Below, piece by piece: positions 13,946 through 29,254 of a DNA stretch of 64,000 nt (position 1 is the stretch's first letter; each line of letters starts with the position of its first letter). The stretch covers positions 434,001 to 498,000 of the forward strand of contig JAJNNY010000026.1 of NCBI GenBank assembly GCA_022453515.1, read 5' to 3'. The translations under genes were made by a program, and so were the position numbers. Origin of the DNA: Astrocystis sublimbata (lineage: Eukaryota; Ascomycota; Sordariomycetes; Xylariales; Xylariaceae). The notes under the pieces are model-generated. The model worked only from the letters and a program-made list of their open reading frames with translations, was not told where the DNA came from and did not search any database.

Positions 13946-15265
13946 TCTTGGCTTGGACATACAAATACAATGAATGATCTAATAACAACATCCACCTACC
14001 TAACCATGACCAACGAACCCACCAACCGACAAACATACCGAACCACCAACCTAAGAAGCTCGCCGTGATTTATCAGTCCGGCAGCAGATGTCCAACCCCC
14101 AGCAGTCACATAACTAGAAGCCCGTGTCGGAGAAATGATACATCGCCCAGCTTCTGCCCAAATAGGCATCTCATCATCAGAGCATCCCATGTATAACCAA
14201 GCGGCTTGCCGATCAAACTCAAGCATAAATACATCTTGCCATCGCCTGCCTGGACAGAGCATGATACCGTAAAAGAAGGCCAAAAAAACAAGCGAGATAA
14301 AGAATGATCCGCTCATCTGGGCACGAAACCCCACGAAATCGGTCAAATCAGATCCACCATGGCCACCATCGATCAATTGTCCTTCGAAAAAAGTAGTATA
14401 CTGTGCCTTAATATTAAAATAGATAATCGCCATTTAGTCTGTCTCTATTTACGACACACAACGATCAATGAATTCGCGTTTTGAGTGACTTCTTTCCCGT
14501 AGGTACTTGATTTAGTGTCTATCCTCCCATCCCATTTTTCCAGCGACATATCATATATAGTCTGCCTTGAGTCCCACTCCAGACTATCTGGGGCCCTGGT
14601 ATCATGGTCAATGGGACGAGTGTTGCTTGCTTTCGGCAAGATGAAAAAAAAGCCATCGAATGAAAGCCACCTTGGACGAGAAGACTTGTGAAGTCTAAAA
14701 CGATGGCAATCAACGCTTGCGAGACTGCCCTCCAGAAATGCACCGAACAAGTTTCTACGAGTGATACTACTTACTAGCTCATTTTAGAACATTCTTATCG
14801 CATTAACACATCTAGGGTGAGCTCATACTACCTAGTAGTAGATCCATCCTTATTTCGTGATGAGAGGGTCGGTACATTCAGGTCAAATTAGACGTCAATT
14901 GAATCATATCTATTACCATGGAATCCGCTGTTTGCTACCACACAGCTTCTGCTGAATCCTGCTGTTACGCTTACGTTCGGGTTTGAGACGGGCACTCCTC
15001 CTAATGGATTCAAATTGTGAAGATTATCTGTGGACGATGATCCCTGTCTAGTATGAAAACCACAGTCTATCAGTAGTGTGTGTTAATGTCCCTTGGCAGA
15101 ACCATCAGTCGCGACCTATGGACTCCTCAGGCGTAGCAAATTGCCTAGTTTGAGGACCATCAAATCCAGACCAGTCGCTCAATGCGGGTGTGAGCGGCCT
15201 CAGCATAACTAAATTACAGATGTGGCACTCTATGCACCACAAAGAAAGAGGGATATCGGTATCGC
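13946..15265. other. intergenic, no gene seen
   Basis: Between the 3' ends of the Ala-rich gene and cdc48, which converge. It presumably holds both 3' untranslated regions. Open frames on the minus strand (for example 13996-14433) show no family similarity and run through AT-rich UTR-like sequence. Confidence 0.55.
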
Positions 15266-18022
<2,757 letters not shown>

Positions 18023-19855
18023 GATGTCTGGGATACTGATGGAAAGGAAAAGATGATAGGTGGCAGACTGGGAGTAGCGGCGGTGGAGCTGCAACAACAG
18101 ATACGCCTCGATTCGATGGGATATATCCACCTGATGGCAGGATATCTTTATACGTCTGGAGGCGAGACGTGTGTGAATTCTGGATGGGGGAATGAGGATG
18201 GGAGCGGTACGGGAAGTGGGAGGAGAGGTTGTGAAGGTGAAGGTTAGGTTCAGGTTCAGAGGCGAGAGAGGCTACTTCACTGCTGTTGCGGTTTGCGGTG
18301 CAGGTACTACCGTACAGGTTGCAGCTGATGACGAGACATCTTGGGAGCTCGGACCAGCCAGAGACCCACCCTGCGTGTTACAAGCTGGCCGCCCGCCAGC
18401 CCGGGCTCGCCCGCCACCTTCTAATGCCTTCCACCACCGCCGTTGCTGACTTAGGCCCCCAGGTAGGTACTTGCCTAAGGCAGGCACCTGCAGCTTACGA
18501 GTAGGTACCTACCGAGGTCCGGTCAGCACAGCACACCTTGCAGGTGCTCACAGCGCCACAGGTACCTTACCGGGAGACTGATAAGGCTGCTGAGACCGCT
18601 AATCGCACCCGCCCATGATGGTATTCGTCAACAGCGCCTGCCTAGCGAACTGCCTTCCCCAGCCAAAATGCCGGACGATTTTCTTAGCCGAGTCACGGCA
18701 TGAATGGTGAAGCAAGGATCGCCTGGCTCTTGTGGTAACCACGAAGCAGGTAAAGTACCTATGTACCCCTCCTCGATCCCCATACTCCTCCTCCCTTTCA
18801 AGGCAGGCAGACAAACCTCGTACGTAAGCAAAAACACTTCTTCTTACCTTCACATGACTAAGGTGTCTGAATTCAATATGTCCCTCAACATGCCATCCGT
18901 GATGTTAATGTGAAGCGCTAGGTAGGTATCCATATATGCTTTGTTGGCACACCAGACCAACTCAACTGTATGTGTCCAGTACCCGGAAGCCCGGTTGAAC
19001 AGGAACGCATTGGACTGCTAACTTGAGGTTATGGAGCTTGCTAATTCTGGTACAGACAATGCACTGAAATAGTCAAGTACTCATGAAATACAACACATAC
19101 ACAAGTCGTCCGTGAGAGCAATACTACGAGACCGAAAATGATGTTGTCTGTTAGGAGTCAAGATTTCACTAATGTGTACTACAGGATAGACATCGTGAAC
19201 CTAGAACGTAAGGTTGCCATCCAGGCATCCACGTACGCCAGTGAGCAACTCCAAATGGACCATGCGTATATGCTAACCTACCTAGACTAACTACCAAGTA
19301 CGTAGCCGGCCAGAAGCTGAGCTGGGCATGTGATGCCGAAGAATCACCCTTCCCTTGCCACTATTCACGTACTCAAAGCCACCTTGTATTCACAATGCGG
19401 GCACTGAGGGGGCCGCTAAAGGCTGCTAGTCTCATATCAAGTGGTGAAGAAGGTATTGTTGAGGCTTAATGAATGTCCCGTGAGAACTCGATGGCATGCT
19501 ACCTAATAGGCAAATACATCATCAATCAGCCTCCATCTATCCATCTATCCATCTATCTATGCCAGTACCACCGCCTGGGTGGCATACGCTACCGAGCTAC
19601 CAAGGAATGAATGCACAAACAAGCCAAACCCCCTTCTTTCTATACAGATAATATATACACACATGTCTTACCAGACAACCAAGAATTGTTAAGAAAAAGG
19701 TCCCCGACAGGGGAAGCTCGCTTATCTTGTAAGCAGATTAGGTTCGCGATTTGCCGTTGGGGCTCTCCACAGAGTTGAAGCGTTAGGGTGTGAATGTCGC
19801 TGATACCAACGTCCATTTTAGCTGCAGTTCGCAGAGCAAAACAAAAGAAACCCTT
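18023..19855. other. intergenic: cdc48 promoter side and tmpL 3' side
   Basis: No gene is visible. The proximal part should be the cdc48 promoter and leader. It carries TAGGTACC-type words (18460-18513) and, at 19532-19560, a CCATCTAT tandem repeat. Confidence 0.6.
19532..19560. repeat. CCATCTAT/ATCT tandem repeat
   Basis: About three and a half copies of an ATCC/ATCT tetranucleotide mixture in the gap downstream of the tmpL-type gene. Confidence 0.85.
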
Positions 19856-22800
19856 TCACGAATCGAAGATTGCGCCAAAGGCAGGGATGCCACGGGCCTC
19901 GAGGCGGTACACCAGTTGTCTATCACCACCCGCACGTTAGTATGGATTACTCTTGGAAAATTGAAATGGAAAAAAATGTCAGGGTGGATACATACTGCGT
20001 GACTCTCTTATTTGAAATGATGCACACGGCTTCGGCGCCGCTTTCCTTGTACATTTGGTACGCAAGCGCAGTCAGGTCGGGTTTGCCCTGGGTTCGAGTG
20101 TTCCAGATGATCGCTTCCGGGTCTGCTCGCATCACATCGTCGATGATGCCTTGGCCGAACGTCTCCTCAGGGTGTGGGGTGGACCAGAGGACACGGGCAG
20201 GTATCTTGCCCTCGTACAGCACCGGCAAGCAGGGCCCGATACCTGAACCTGTCGCCACAAGGACGACTTTCTTGAACAGAGGCGCGATCGTGAGGACTCC
20301 TGCGGCGAGTGTTCCTCGTGTCCACAGCTGTTGCGGCGCTCCATCAATCGTCTTCCGTGTCCAGTCACCTGCGTTCGATACGATGACCGAGAAGCCCTTG
20401 GTACCCGGCTTATCAATGGCGGCGAAAGCATGCCATTCGCGCAGTGGCTTGTCAGATAGCCGGATTCCTTTGCCTGCGATAGGCGTCTTCTCGTCATCGA
20501 AGTGTAGTCGAATGGCATGTTTGGAAAGCGGTTCCGGACGGACGGTGACGCGCCTGAGTCGGATCCAGGGCAACGCAATGCTCAGTGTGATGAGCCCCAG
20601 GAGGTAGACCGCGGGGGAGCGAGCGACAGTCTCGGAGAGTGATTGGTCTTTCGGTCGTAGGGAATCAGCGGCCACAAACAAGTGGGCGTAACTGAAGATC
20701 CAAAGTTAGTCGTCATTGGTTTCAAGGTAGTTCGATTTCACTTACACAAGACCTGTAGCAGTCCAGCCAGCAAATCGGTGTGTCCATTCGAACTGATCGT
20801 GGAACTTAACGCGCATGTCAGGGTGAGCCATGCCGATGATAGCCAACAAGAGGGCGAGGATGATATAACTGAGAGCTATCGTTGCTGTGTTGATGTGCTC
20901 CTCTTCGGTGTTTCGGGCGTAGTTGAATGTGGCGCCAATGGTGAAGGCGAGCCACCAAAGCACAGCGGAAACGGCGGCACCAGAGTGAACGCCGCCGATA
21001 TGGTATACCCGAGCGCAGTGACGTCTGATCGCCAGGGGCGCCCAGGTAGGCACGCGAGTGAACAACCAGTACAGAAAGTTGATACAGTATTCTTGCCGCA
21101 TTGCAACCGCCACGAGTAGGTTCACTGCGATGGCCGTGGAAAATTGAGACAGTGGCAGGGTACCCCTATCCCACGACTTCCACCAGACAAGCGCAAATGC
21201 GAGGAGGTTGGCAAAGAAGATGAAGGAGAAGAACCGCCGGTAGAGAGAGAAGAAGCGGTGTCGAAGCCATCTCTGACCATGGAAGCCATTCTTCTTTGGA
21301 AGCTCGTACTTGACGCCCTCTTCCACTGCGGATGGGGAAATGTCCTTCTCGAAGACTGCTGGACTCTTCCCCAGATCGACCGTGCTCGTTGACGGTGTAG
21401 ATCCCTCCGACCCAATGATAGTGGAAGGTGCCAAACTTGCCAGGGTTTCGGAGCTGACAACCTCCCTGAGTCGTCTCTGTGTATGAGCCTCGGCCATCTC
21501 CTTCAACTTCCGCTTGTCAAATTTACCATTAGCGGTCAGGGGAATGGAAGAAATATGCAGCCACTCGGTTGGGACCGCATAGTAATTCATCGTCTTCCCA
21601 AGAAGTTCGGCCATGTTGACTTCATCGAGCCGGTAAGGGGACGAGTAAAATCCCCATAGCTTGTCATTGATGACTAGAGCAACAGCCTTCGTCACGGATG
21701 GGACTTTTTCAATGGCAGCAGAAACACCGTCAAGCTCAACACGGAATCCCTACCAAATTGGTTAGCTTTGTTGCTCTGTTTGCAGCTCTTCATGACGAAG
21801 CTTGCCTTGATCTTGACTTGCTCATCCTTTCGGCCAAGCGGTACAAGTTTACCATCAGGTGTCCATCGAGCAAGGTCTCCGGTGTTGAACATTCTGGCAC
21901 TAAATACAGGGTGTCTGGTTAGCGGAGTCAGAAAGAGCTGAACAATACAAGACAACTTACCCATCTCGTGTGAATTTGTCAAGCTTGTATCTTTGTGCCG
22001 TCAATTCTGGCAAATTCACGTATCCTGCGGAGACGCAAGGACCAGACGCCCACATCAAACCAGGCTGCCCGATAGGAACGGGGTTCTCATCGTCGTCTAG
22101 AACATAGACTCTGGTATTTGGCAATGGTTTTCCGATGGTTAACAGATCGCCACGCTTGTGCAGATGTGCGGTGTTCAAGATACTGATCTCCGTCGGGCCG
22201 CAAACGTTCCAGAAATCCGCATGAGGAGCCCACTGGTCGGCCAAGGCCACTGGGCAAGGCTCACCACCAACAGCAACTGTCTTGACATTAGGGTATTCGG
22301 CTTGGGGAAACTTTGCGAGGATCGTCGGTGTCGCGATAACAGTGTCCACCCGTCGAAGTGTATCAGCCCAATCTCCATTGCGGATATGTAATGTTCCTCC
22401 GTTCATCAAGGTCGCGAGCATTTCCCATTGGGCTGTGAGAGAAGCATCAGTACGGGCTCAAGCAAAGTTGACGAATGTTTGGGTAGTATGTACGCACCCA
22501 TGTCGAACGAGATATTAAGAAGCTGGCCAACGTTTTTGCCGATGGTGATTTTCATCTTCGCTGGTTCCACCAGAAGGTTGTTGACGAGACCTCGGTGCCT
22601 GACGTCAACTCCCTTTGGATTACCAGTGGTACCAGATGTATAAATCATGTATGAGCCGAAGCTAGTGTCCATGTTGACCTTGGGGCGTTCATCGTTACCA
22701 AATAGAATCTTGGGATCTTGACCGTCGAGTTCCACGATTAATGACCCAGTATCACGGGCATGAATCTCGACTTTTGAGACGAACTTGCCGAGACATAGTA

Positions 22801-23360
22801 CCACTTAAGATCATTAAAGTTAGTAATATTCCTTACAAATGGATGAATTGCAGATGAGTCCAGAACAATCTAGAGTTAGAGCAGAGATACCCATTCAAAG
22901 TATAACAAGCCTCGAGAAATTGCTGAAAAGGGGCAACAAAGGATCTCAGTGGTTAATACTTACTACGAGGCCTGGCATCGTGGAAAATATGCTCCAGGGC
23001 AGAATCGGCAACCACACCACCGTCTAACGGTACATATTGTGCGCCAGCCTTGAGAACGGCAAGAATTCCCACAAGAAGCTCGATGGAACGAGAAACGACG
23101 ATGGCAACTCGATCGTTTGGACGAAGACCGCGTTGTATCAGCTCGTTACTCAGAATGTTGGCTCGTCTCTCCAATGCTTGATACGTGATTGATGTTCCGT
23201 CATGATGACGAGCAGCTGTTACTTGAGGGTATCTGTCGACGATATTTTCAAAAGCTTTGTGGACGAGATCGAATGGAATGTCGGCGCGAGGGCCTTGACT
23301 AAACTGTTTGAAGAGTACTTGGTCCTCCGGGGACAAGTTTTCAATAGAATGGAACGACAT
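19856..23360 (-). CDS. tmpL: TmpL-type membrane flavoprotein: AMP-binding domain, TM bundle, FAD/NAD-binding domain
   Basis: Seven exons (23360-22964, 22803-22498, 22432-21961, 21899-21806, 21749-20746, 20691-19996, 19919-19856) total 3033 nt, 1010 residues. The first half is an adenylate-forming domain: A3 core IYTSGTTGNPKG near 186-198, then VCGPTEISI, FNTGDLARW, GRKDEQVKIKGFRVEL, and the closing Lys motif LTANGKFDKRKL. No phosphopantetheine carrier motif follows. Instead about six membrane helices (roughly 585-790) lead into a ferric-reductase-like module with the nucleotide-binding loop ATGSGIGPCLPVL near 901. This order is that of fungal TmpL/TmpB proteins, linked in Alternaria and Aspergillus to redox homeostasis, development and virulence. 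The intron at 21750-21805 uses a GC donor. The 160-nt first intron is the least certain junction. An upstream in-frame ATG at 23423 exists; I prefer 23360 (MSFHSIENLSPED). Confidence 0.9.
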
Positions 23361-26300
23361 TGTGGCTGTTAACCGTGACTGGTGGTGAGTTGAACGAGAT
23401 TTGCCCTGGACATCATGGGTCATGGTTTCGTGGGTTTATTCTCCATTGCCCTTTTATATATGTCTGTTGGCAATCCTATTAGAGAAGGTCTTTTGGGCGT
23501 ATTCCATGGAATAGAATCCACCTCTTCAAAGCTTACTCCCCGTAACTTGTCAATATGTCCGAGTTTAGTATACCACATCGAAATGAAAGAGCATGGGTGT
23601 CTACCTAGCCAACTCCGCCCTGGTGAATTTTCCCTGGCTCCCTCTCTCGCCTCTCTCTCATTATTTCCCATCCCCTCACGTTCTATCTTGGTTCTTCCAC
23701 AGGCACCCCAGAAGCGAGAGCTAGGCAGACTGAGAGTGGAGAGGAACGTTTTTTTCTGCCGAACCCAATCAGAGGCTGTGCCAGCAACTGCCACAGACAT
23801 ATTGCCGCACATGGATGCCTCCACAACTAGCCTTAGATGAGGGCCTTGAAATGCTGACAATTTCCGTCAAAGCGGGTTTATTCTCCCAGCTCGTGGACGC
23901 TACTACTCGTCCCACGGGGGTGCACCTTGTAATTGTTTCATTCATCGTTTATGTGGCTTAAACATATTTGCGTTCTGGAACACAAAAGGAAAATAAGACC
24001 CCGAGAGAGGCAGTTGTCATCATCTGCAGGCTAAAGTTGAGATCGAAGCAAGGTTCATCTAGGACGACGGAGCTTGCTGTCGTTTCAAACATTCGACGAC
24101 CAGACGACCTGTCGAGCCTGTGTTGTAAACGATCACATCAAGTGCTACGATAGTTTGTAACAGCCGGGTTTGGGGAGATCTTCCCCGGTACCCATTATTT
24201 TGACGGCTGTTCCTTGTTGAAAGTCGCTGTCCTGGAATTTTCCGAACTGTGACTATGCAGTGACGTACCTACGTAGTAGCTGCGAATGCATCAGCTGGGG
24301 CTGAAGGACAAGGCAAGATGTCGTCTGACAAAACGGCCGTCTTACCGAGATGTTTACGCTCTATATTAGTGTGCCCGTGCCTTAGTACACTAAAATCCTG
24401 CTCCACCTCTGCGGCAAAGGATCAGTTAAATTTATCAGCTTCCGCGATCGGCGCTAACATCGTCGGCGATCAAGCGTCCGTTATGAGATGGCATCTTTTG
24501 GGGGTTACTTGGCATGTCAGCACTTTGGCACGCTATCGCATCAATCAGACGATCCAAGAAAGTACCTTGCTTGCATTGGACAATGTGTCCTACTCTCCAC
24601 GATGCTACGGTAGCGTTGGGATTTTGACATGTCGTGAAACCTTATCCACAACAGTTGTGAGAGTTACTGTATGTAGACATCGTCAGACTTCGTTTGCGAC
24701 ACCTTGCAGTTAGACTCTACAAGTACTACGGGCCTGCATGACCCAGCTACGGCTGTTCTTCCCAATTCTGATGTAGCGGGCCATATAGAGGCTGTTAAGT
24801 CACATGCTTTTCATTAAGTCATGTTTGAACCCAACTCTGCTCAGGAAAGGGTCCGACGAGAAATTTCCCTAATACGGGTTAGCCAGCGACATCAAAGCTT
24901 ACTAACACCCACAGTTCGTGCTGGTGCGTCTTGGTGTGTCTTGGATAGGCCAGCCTTAAGGAAACAATTTATCCATCCAGCCAGCCCCTGTCATCTTTTG
25001 ACAAACGACAACCTTAAGCGCGAGGTACAGTAGCATACGTATCTCGCGTACCACTTTGTATTACCAATGGAAACTCCACCATGCAGCAATCAATCCACCA
25101 CGTTCACGGCCCCGAACGCAAACTATCCTTTAGGAATGTCGAGATGCCATTCCTGTCCTCCTTACGGCTTCACCTGCGGCTGTGACAGCTCCGGGCACGC
25201 ATCTGTCCATTGTCCAGCCTATTCGAGCTTCGCGCAACTCGGCGTGACGGGCCCGGACAACTTTATGAACGCGCGGTACGACGCATCCTACGCGCTTTGA
25301 CAGATGCGGTCACCGAGCCCTCCGCAATTACGTTATCAAATTGCGGCCATGCAACGATGGTAGTGATTAACGTCTTAGTCGAGTCTTACTCATGGCCCTG
25401 GAAAGCAGGAAAACATCACGCCTTGCTGCCTTGGCGTTCAGCCCAGACTCGCGAAACGTTGGCGTCTTGGTTGCTTGGTATTTTAGCGAGTGCTAGCTGC
25501 AACGCCGTGGGTCTGGCATTGATGGTCATGTTTCGTCAAAATTCGAATCAGGCAGTTGTAAGCTGAAAGCTTTCTTGACCGGCCCAGCAGGCCTGTCTGT
25601 CACATGACCTCTGGTTTAGGGGCCGTAGGAGTCGGGACATTGACACGCCTTCGTGATGCGGTAGTTCTGGTGGTAACCTCGTCGCCAGGACTATGCTGTC
25701 GTACCTGCATCTGGCCCCGCGTTGATCCCACGTGGAATCTGCCCTGACGATTGGACCGCGGAGCGACGGAGGACAAGGTTCGATCGACCTTCATCTCCCC
25801 TATTCACCGATTGTAACAACACATCCTGAGCCCGCCGAGCCCACCGAGCCCGCCGAGCTCGCTGAGCCTCTTGTATCCTTCGCGGCACAGGTACGACATG
25901 TGGTATTCATTGTGGACAGTGACTACGCGTCGCTGATAGATAAAAACAACCTTCATGATTTCCGACTCGCGATGTGGCGTCGACTGCCTACACATACACC
26001 CGGGGCTTTGGATTCGGCCCATTATTACCGACTAATTATAGCGCCCGAGAAATAGGCAGCTCGAAACTTTGGTGCACGGCGTTCTGTTTCGGACAAAGTA
26101 AGGCTGTCGGGCAATTTACAGTAAGACGTTCCAACTCCCGTTTCTGCGAGTATCATGAAAATAGCATTTACCTTCCACAGTAGTTTGTTGTACAATGCGA
26201 CATCGAAAACAGGTATCCAGGTGAATTGACGAGGAAATCATCCTCATGCATCGCGACCCTGGTCAGGGAAATAGCGAGGCCCCATTGCCCGCTTACCCGC

Positions 26301-26596
26301 CCAACGACTGGGGCGCAGACAATGGACACCGGCAGGCTGCATTGTGCTGGACCTGGCCGTAATCAAATGCGGTCATGTCTCAGTCTCGCTGGAGCTGAAT
26401 GCCTTATTCTTGCTCGCAGTCGGTTTATATATCAAGACGTTCTGGTGAGCAGCTGATCAGGGCATTCTGGCCATCACCTCTCACATCTTCAAGGACTAAC
26501 TCATCGCCTCCACCAGACTTACCGGACCGCATTCTAGATCTTGCTTGCTCTTTTCAGCTATACCCTCAACAGGAAACCACAACCGCCATAAGCAAA
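23361..26596. other. intergenic, no gene seen
   Basis: About 3.2 kb between two divergent genes, tmpL (-) and the enoyl-CoA hydratase (+). Open frames (longest 146 codons at 23420-23860, on the strand and beside the tmpL start) are not family-like. A GAGCCCGCC-type 9-base repeat lies at 25828-25869 inside a 107-codon frame that I do not accept as a gene. It probably contains both promoters and nothing else that I can recognise. Confidence 0.55.
25828..25869. repeat. 9-bp tandem repeat GAGCCCGCC-like
   Basis: Four to five diverged copies of a 9-mer (GAGCCCGCC, GAGCCCACC, GAGCTCGCT). Read on the plus strand it gives Glu-Pro-Ala/Thr triplets, but no gene around it is supported. Confidence 0.75.
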
Positions 26597-27800
26597 ATGC
26601 AGGCCTCAGTCCCACTTCGTTCGCAAGCCACTGCTTTGCCGGACTTCGAAGGACTCGAGTCATTGTCTCTGCCCGCAGGCCAGGAAAGCAATGACCTAAT
26701 CGTCGGCATCGACCGCGCAGCGGCTGTTGCTGTCATACAGATGAACCGCCCCGCAAAACGCAATGCCCTCAGCCACGAGATGATGATTCAACTACCTGCT
26801 CTGCTGGGCGAGCTCGACCGCAACGATGCGGTGAGAGCCGTCGTCCTAATGGGCACTAGGAAGGGCGCCTTCTCAGGTCAGTGTAACATGGCAGCAATTC
26901 ACCCGCTGAACGACATGCCCCTTTTCTGAGCCCTGCTGACCAGAAGTCCTAGCTGGTGCCGATATCAAACAGTTGAACAATCTGACGACCAACTCGGCAC
27001 ACGAGCGGAAATTCCTGACCAACTTGAATGACGGCTTTGAAAGCTTCTCCAAGCCCCTCATCGCAGCTGTCGAGGGCTTTGCTGTAAGTCTGATCTATGA
27101 ATAGATAGTGGCGGACCTTCTGGCTGGGTATTCGCTGACGGATCAAATGCAGCTGGGAGGCGGGTTCGAAGTTGCTCTAGCTGTAAGTATTGCGCCTACG
27201 TTGGTCTACCTGTCGACGAGATCTAACACATGTTGTAGTGCGATATGATCTACGCAACAGAGGATGCCAAATTCGGTCTTCCCGAGGTGTCTATTGGATG
27301 CATCCCCGGCGCTGGTGGCACCCAAAGACTCGCAAGAGCTCTGGGCAAGCACAAGGTGAGCAGCTAATTGCAATGGACAACGGACAACCATGACGACGCA
27401 GTTCAGCTAACGTGGGGGTTGGTAGGCGATGGAGCTCATCCTCCAAAGCCAGACGATTAGCGGCAAGGAGCTTGCCGAGCACGGCATCGTCAACAAAGCC
27501 TGCAGAGGAGACGAGGATGTGATGGTAGAAGCAATGAAAGTTGCCACTCGCATCGCTACATTCTCTCGGCCAGTCGTCCGCATAGCAAAGGAAGCTGTGC
27601 TAACGGGTACGTCGTCTGAGATTCCACCTCGTTTGAAAGGATTGATACTGACTTCGCCCTCTGTAGCCGAGAACAACCACCTGAACGCGGGCATGATCCT
27701 GGAGAAGCGGCTGTACTATATGACCTTTGCCCTCGACGACTTCAAGATCGGAACGCAGGCTTTTCTAGACAAGAAGCAGCCAAACTTCAAGCACGAGTGA
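26597..27800 (+). CDS. enoyl-CoA hydratase (crotonase family, mitochondrial ECHS1-like)
   Basis: Six exons (26597-26876, 26953-27083, 27153-27182, 27239-27355, 27426-27606, 27667-27800) give 873 nt, 290 residues, the usual size. It hydrates 2-enoyl-CoA to 3-hydroxyacyl-CoA in beta-oxidation or branched-chain amino-acid breakdown. The oxyanion-hole segments AGADIKQL and GFALGGGFE are present. Both catalytic glutamates of the rat enzyme (Glu144 and Glu164) have counterparts, in GGGFE and FGLPE. The tail [20 protein letters not shown] is that of true hydratases rather than isomerases. There is no peroxisomal SKL-type end (it ends KHE). The first 15 residues could be a weak mitochondrial presequence. 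The 30-nt third exon is confirmed by the conserved [10 protein letters not shown] peptide. Two upstream in-frame ATGs are possible, but the chosen one follows a UTR-like stretch. Confidence 0.93.
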
Positions 27801-29254
27801 TGGATTCAATCATGGCTTAGGCAGATATGATGATTGGCGGAAGGGAAGAGCCACGACTGGTGTTGGCAATGGAAACGTGTCAAAGAAAGGGTAGCGTTAT
27901 CTCTATGATGGAGCCCTGCGATTAGAAGGTCGGCCCCAAGTAGCAGCTGGATGTGAAGGGGTTCCGGAACACGGTATACGAAGTGCGTGCCTACATAGTA
28001 CCGTTGCACTAGACAGCAGCTATCTATATGAATGTTATGATTGAAGTCACGCCTACTTGTTATTGTACGCGATCATGAGCAAAACGAGCTCAAGTCTCTC
28101 GAGTTGCACAGGTCGAAAGCGAGCCGTGGCAAAAGAGCCTGTCGCCTGGTAGGCTTGATGTCGCATCGAGGGCAATATGCGAACCCTTAGATGTGTATCA
28201 CGAGAAGCAGAAAAAAAAGGTAGGATCCCTGCATGTAATGCACCATTGCATCAACTCGCATGTTATTGGCCAATTGGAGCTAGCTTAGGTGGGGGAATCT
28301 GCCGGCCAAGATCTATCGCTGCCTACAAGTACTTACCTAGGTAACCGTACCCCACATGCCCACCACTATCATGCATCGTTTAATCGGTTACGTACAGCAC
28401 CATAGGCTCGATAGATACCTCTCTCGCCTCTAAGGCCAGCTTAGATATCCAAGAACCAAGGCCGGCTTAGATGTAAGTATTCTGCTATGCTATCGCCTTC
28501 ACCCGGGCAGTCACCGAATTAGGTAACTTGCATGGATTAGATGATTCTTATCAGCCTCCCACTTCCTCTCGCAAACCTTCTCCACCATCCATTATCCATG
28601 GTGATCCAACGCCTCCGAGGACCACCTGTATCTAAATCCTGCTGCACACAATAACCATATATGGTATTGATATGCGTCGTCCGAGCCGCACCTTGTCTTC
28701 TTGCAAGACACACGTGACGGCAAAAGGGAGATGACCTCGACAGTGACATTCTTGTTCTCTGTCAATCGCGTACATTCCAGAACGCCCACTCCCTGATGTT
28801 AATGTAGGTGTTGTGCACGGCGCGCAGGTGTATCCAGCTCCGTCCCTCGTCCTATGCTATGCGATGCGCTGAGCGCGCTTCATCGACGTTACTATCGTGA
28901 ACTTCAAGATGCCCATATAGAGTATCTATCTGCTAACCCACACAGCTCGAACCCTGTCCGCCCAGACGCCAAAACCAACTGGCTACCAACCACCAGCACT
29001 ACGGCCGTATAGTATCATAGCGAGCCCCACCACCGTTCCTATACTACTGTACATTGAAGCTTGCACTACCGAGGACTACTCGTACCTAGCAAAGCGGGAA
29101 TAGGTAGGAAGTCATTAGTAGCTCCTTTCAAGTGCGGGCGTCGATCACGCGCGCAACAGATCGATCAGTTCTGGGTGCTTGAGAGCTCACCCTCATCTCG
29201 CCTCCTCGATTCCTGGATTCCTGTCTTCTCCAGTCCGTCGTGTGACTATCTACC
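27801..29254. other. intergenic, no gene seen
   Basis: Downstream of the hydratase and upstream of the transporter, both on the plus strand. It holds the transporter promoter and one TACCTAGGTA word near 28328-28346. No conserved open frame was found. Confidence 0.55.

Noticed and set aside
13384..13995. 203-codon minus-strand open frame
   Set aside because: It is the antisense of the Ala-rich plus-strand gene, open because GC-rich Ala codons lack stops in reverse. The plus-strand reading has splice borders and helical ends.
19870..20607. 245-codon plus-strand open frame
   Set aside because: Antisense to the nucleotide-binding domain of the tmpL-type gene.
19856..23360. Secondary-metabolite cluster around the A-domain gene
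   Set aside because: No tailoring enzymes, transporter or regulator next to it, and the TmpL layout explains the A domain without a peptide synthetase.
25732..26055. 107-codon frame containing Glu-Pro-Ala repeats
   Set aside because: The repeat is a short DNA tandem repeat; the flanks show no conserved protein.
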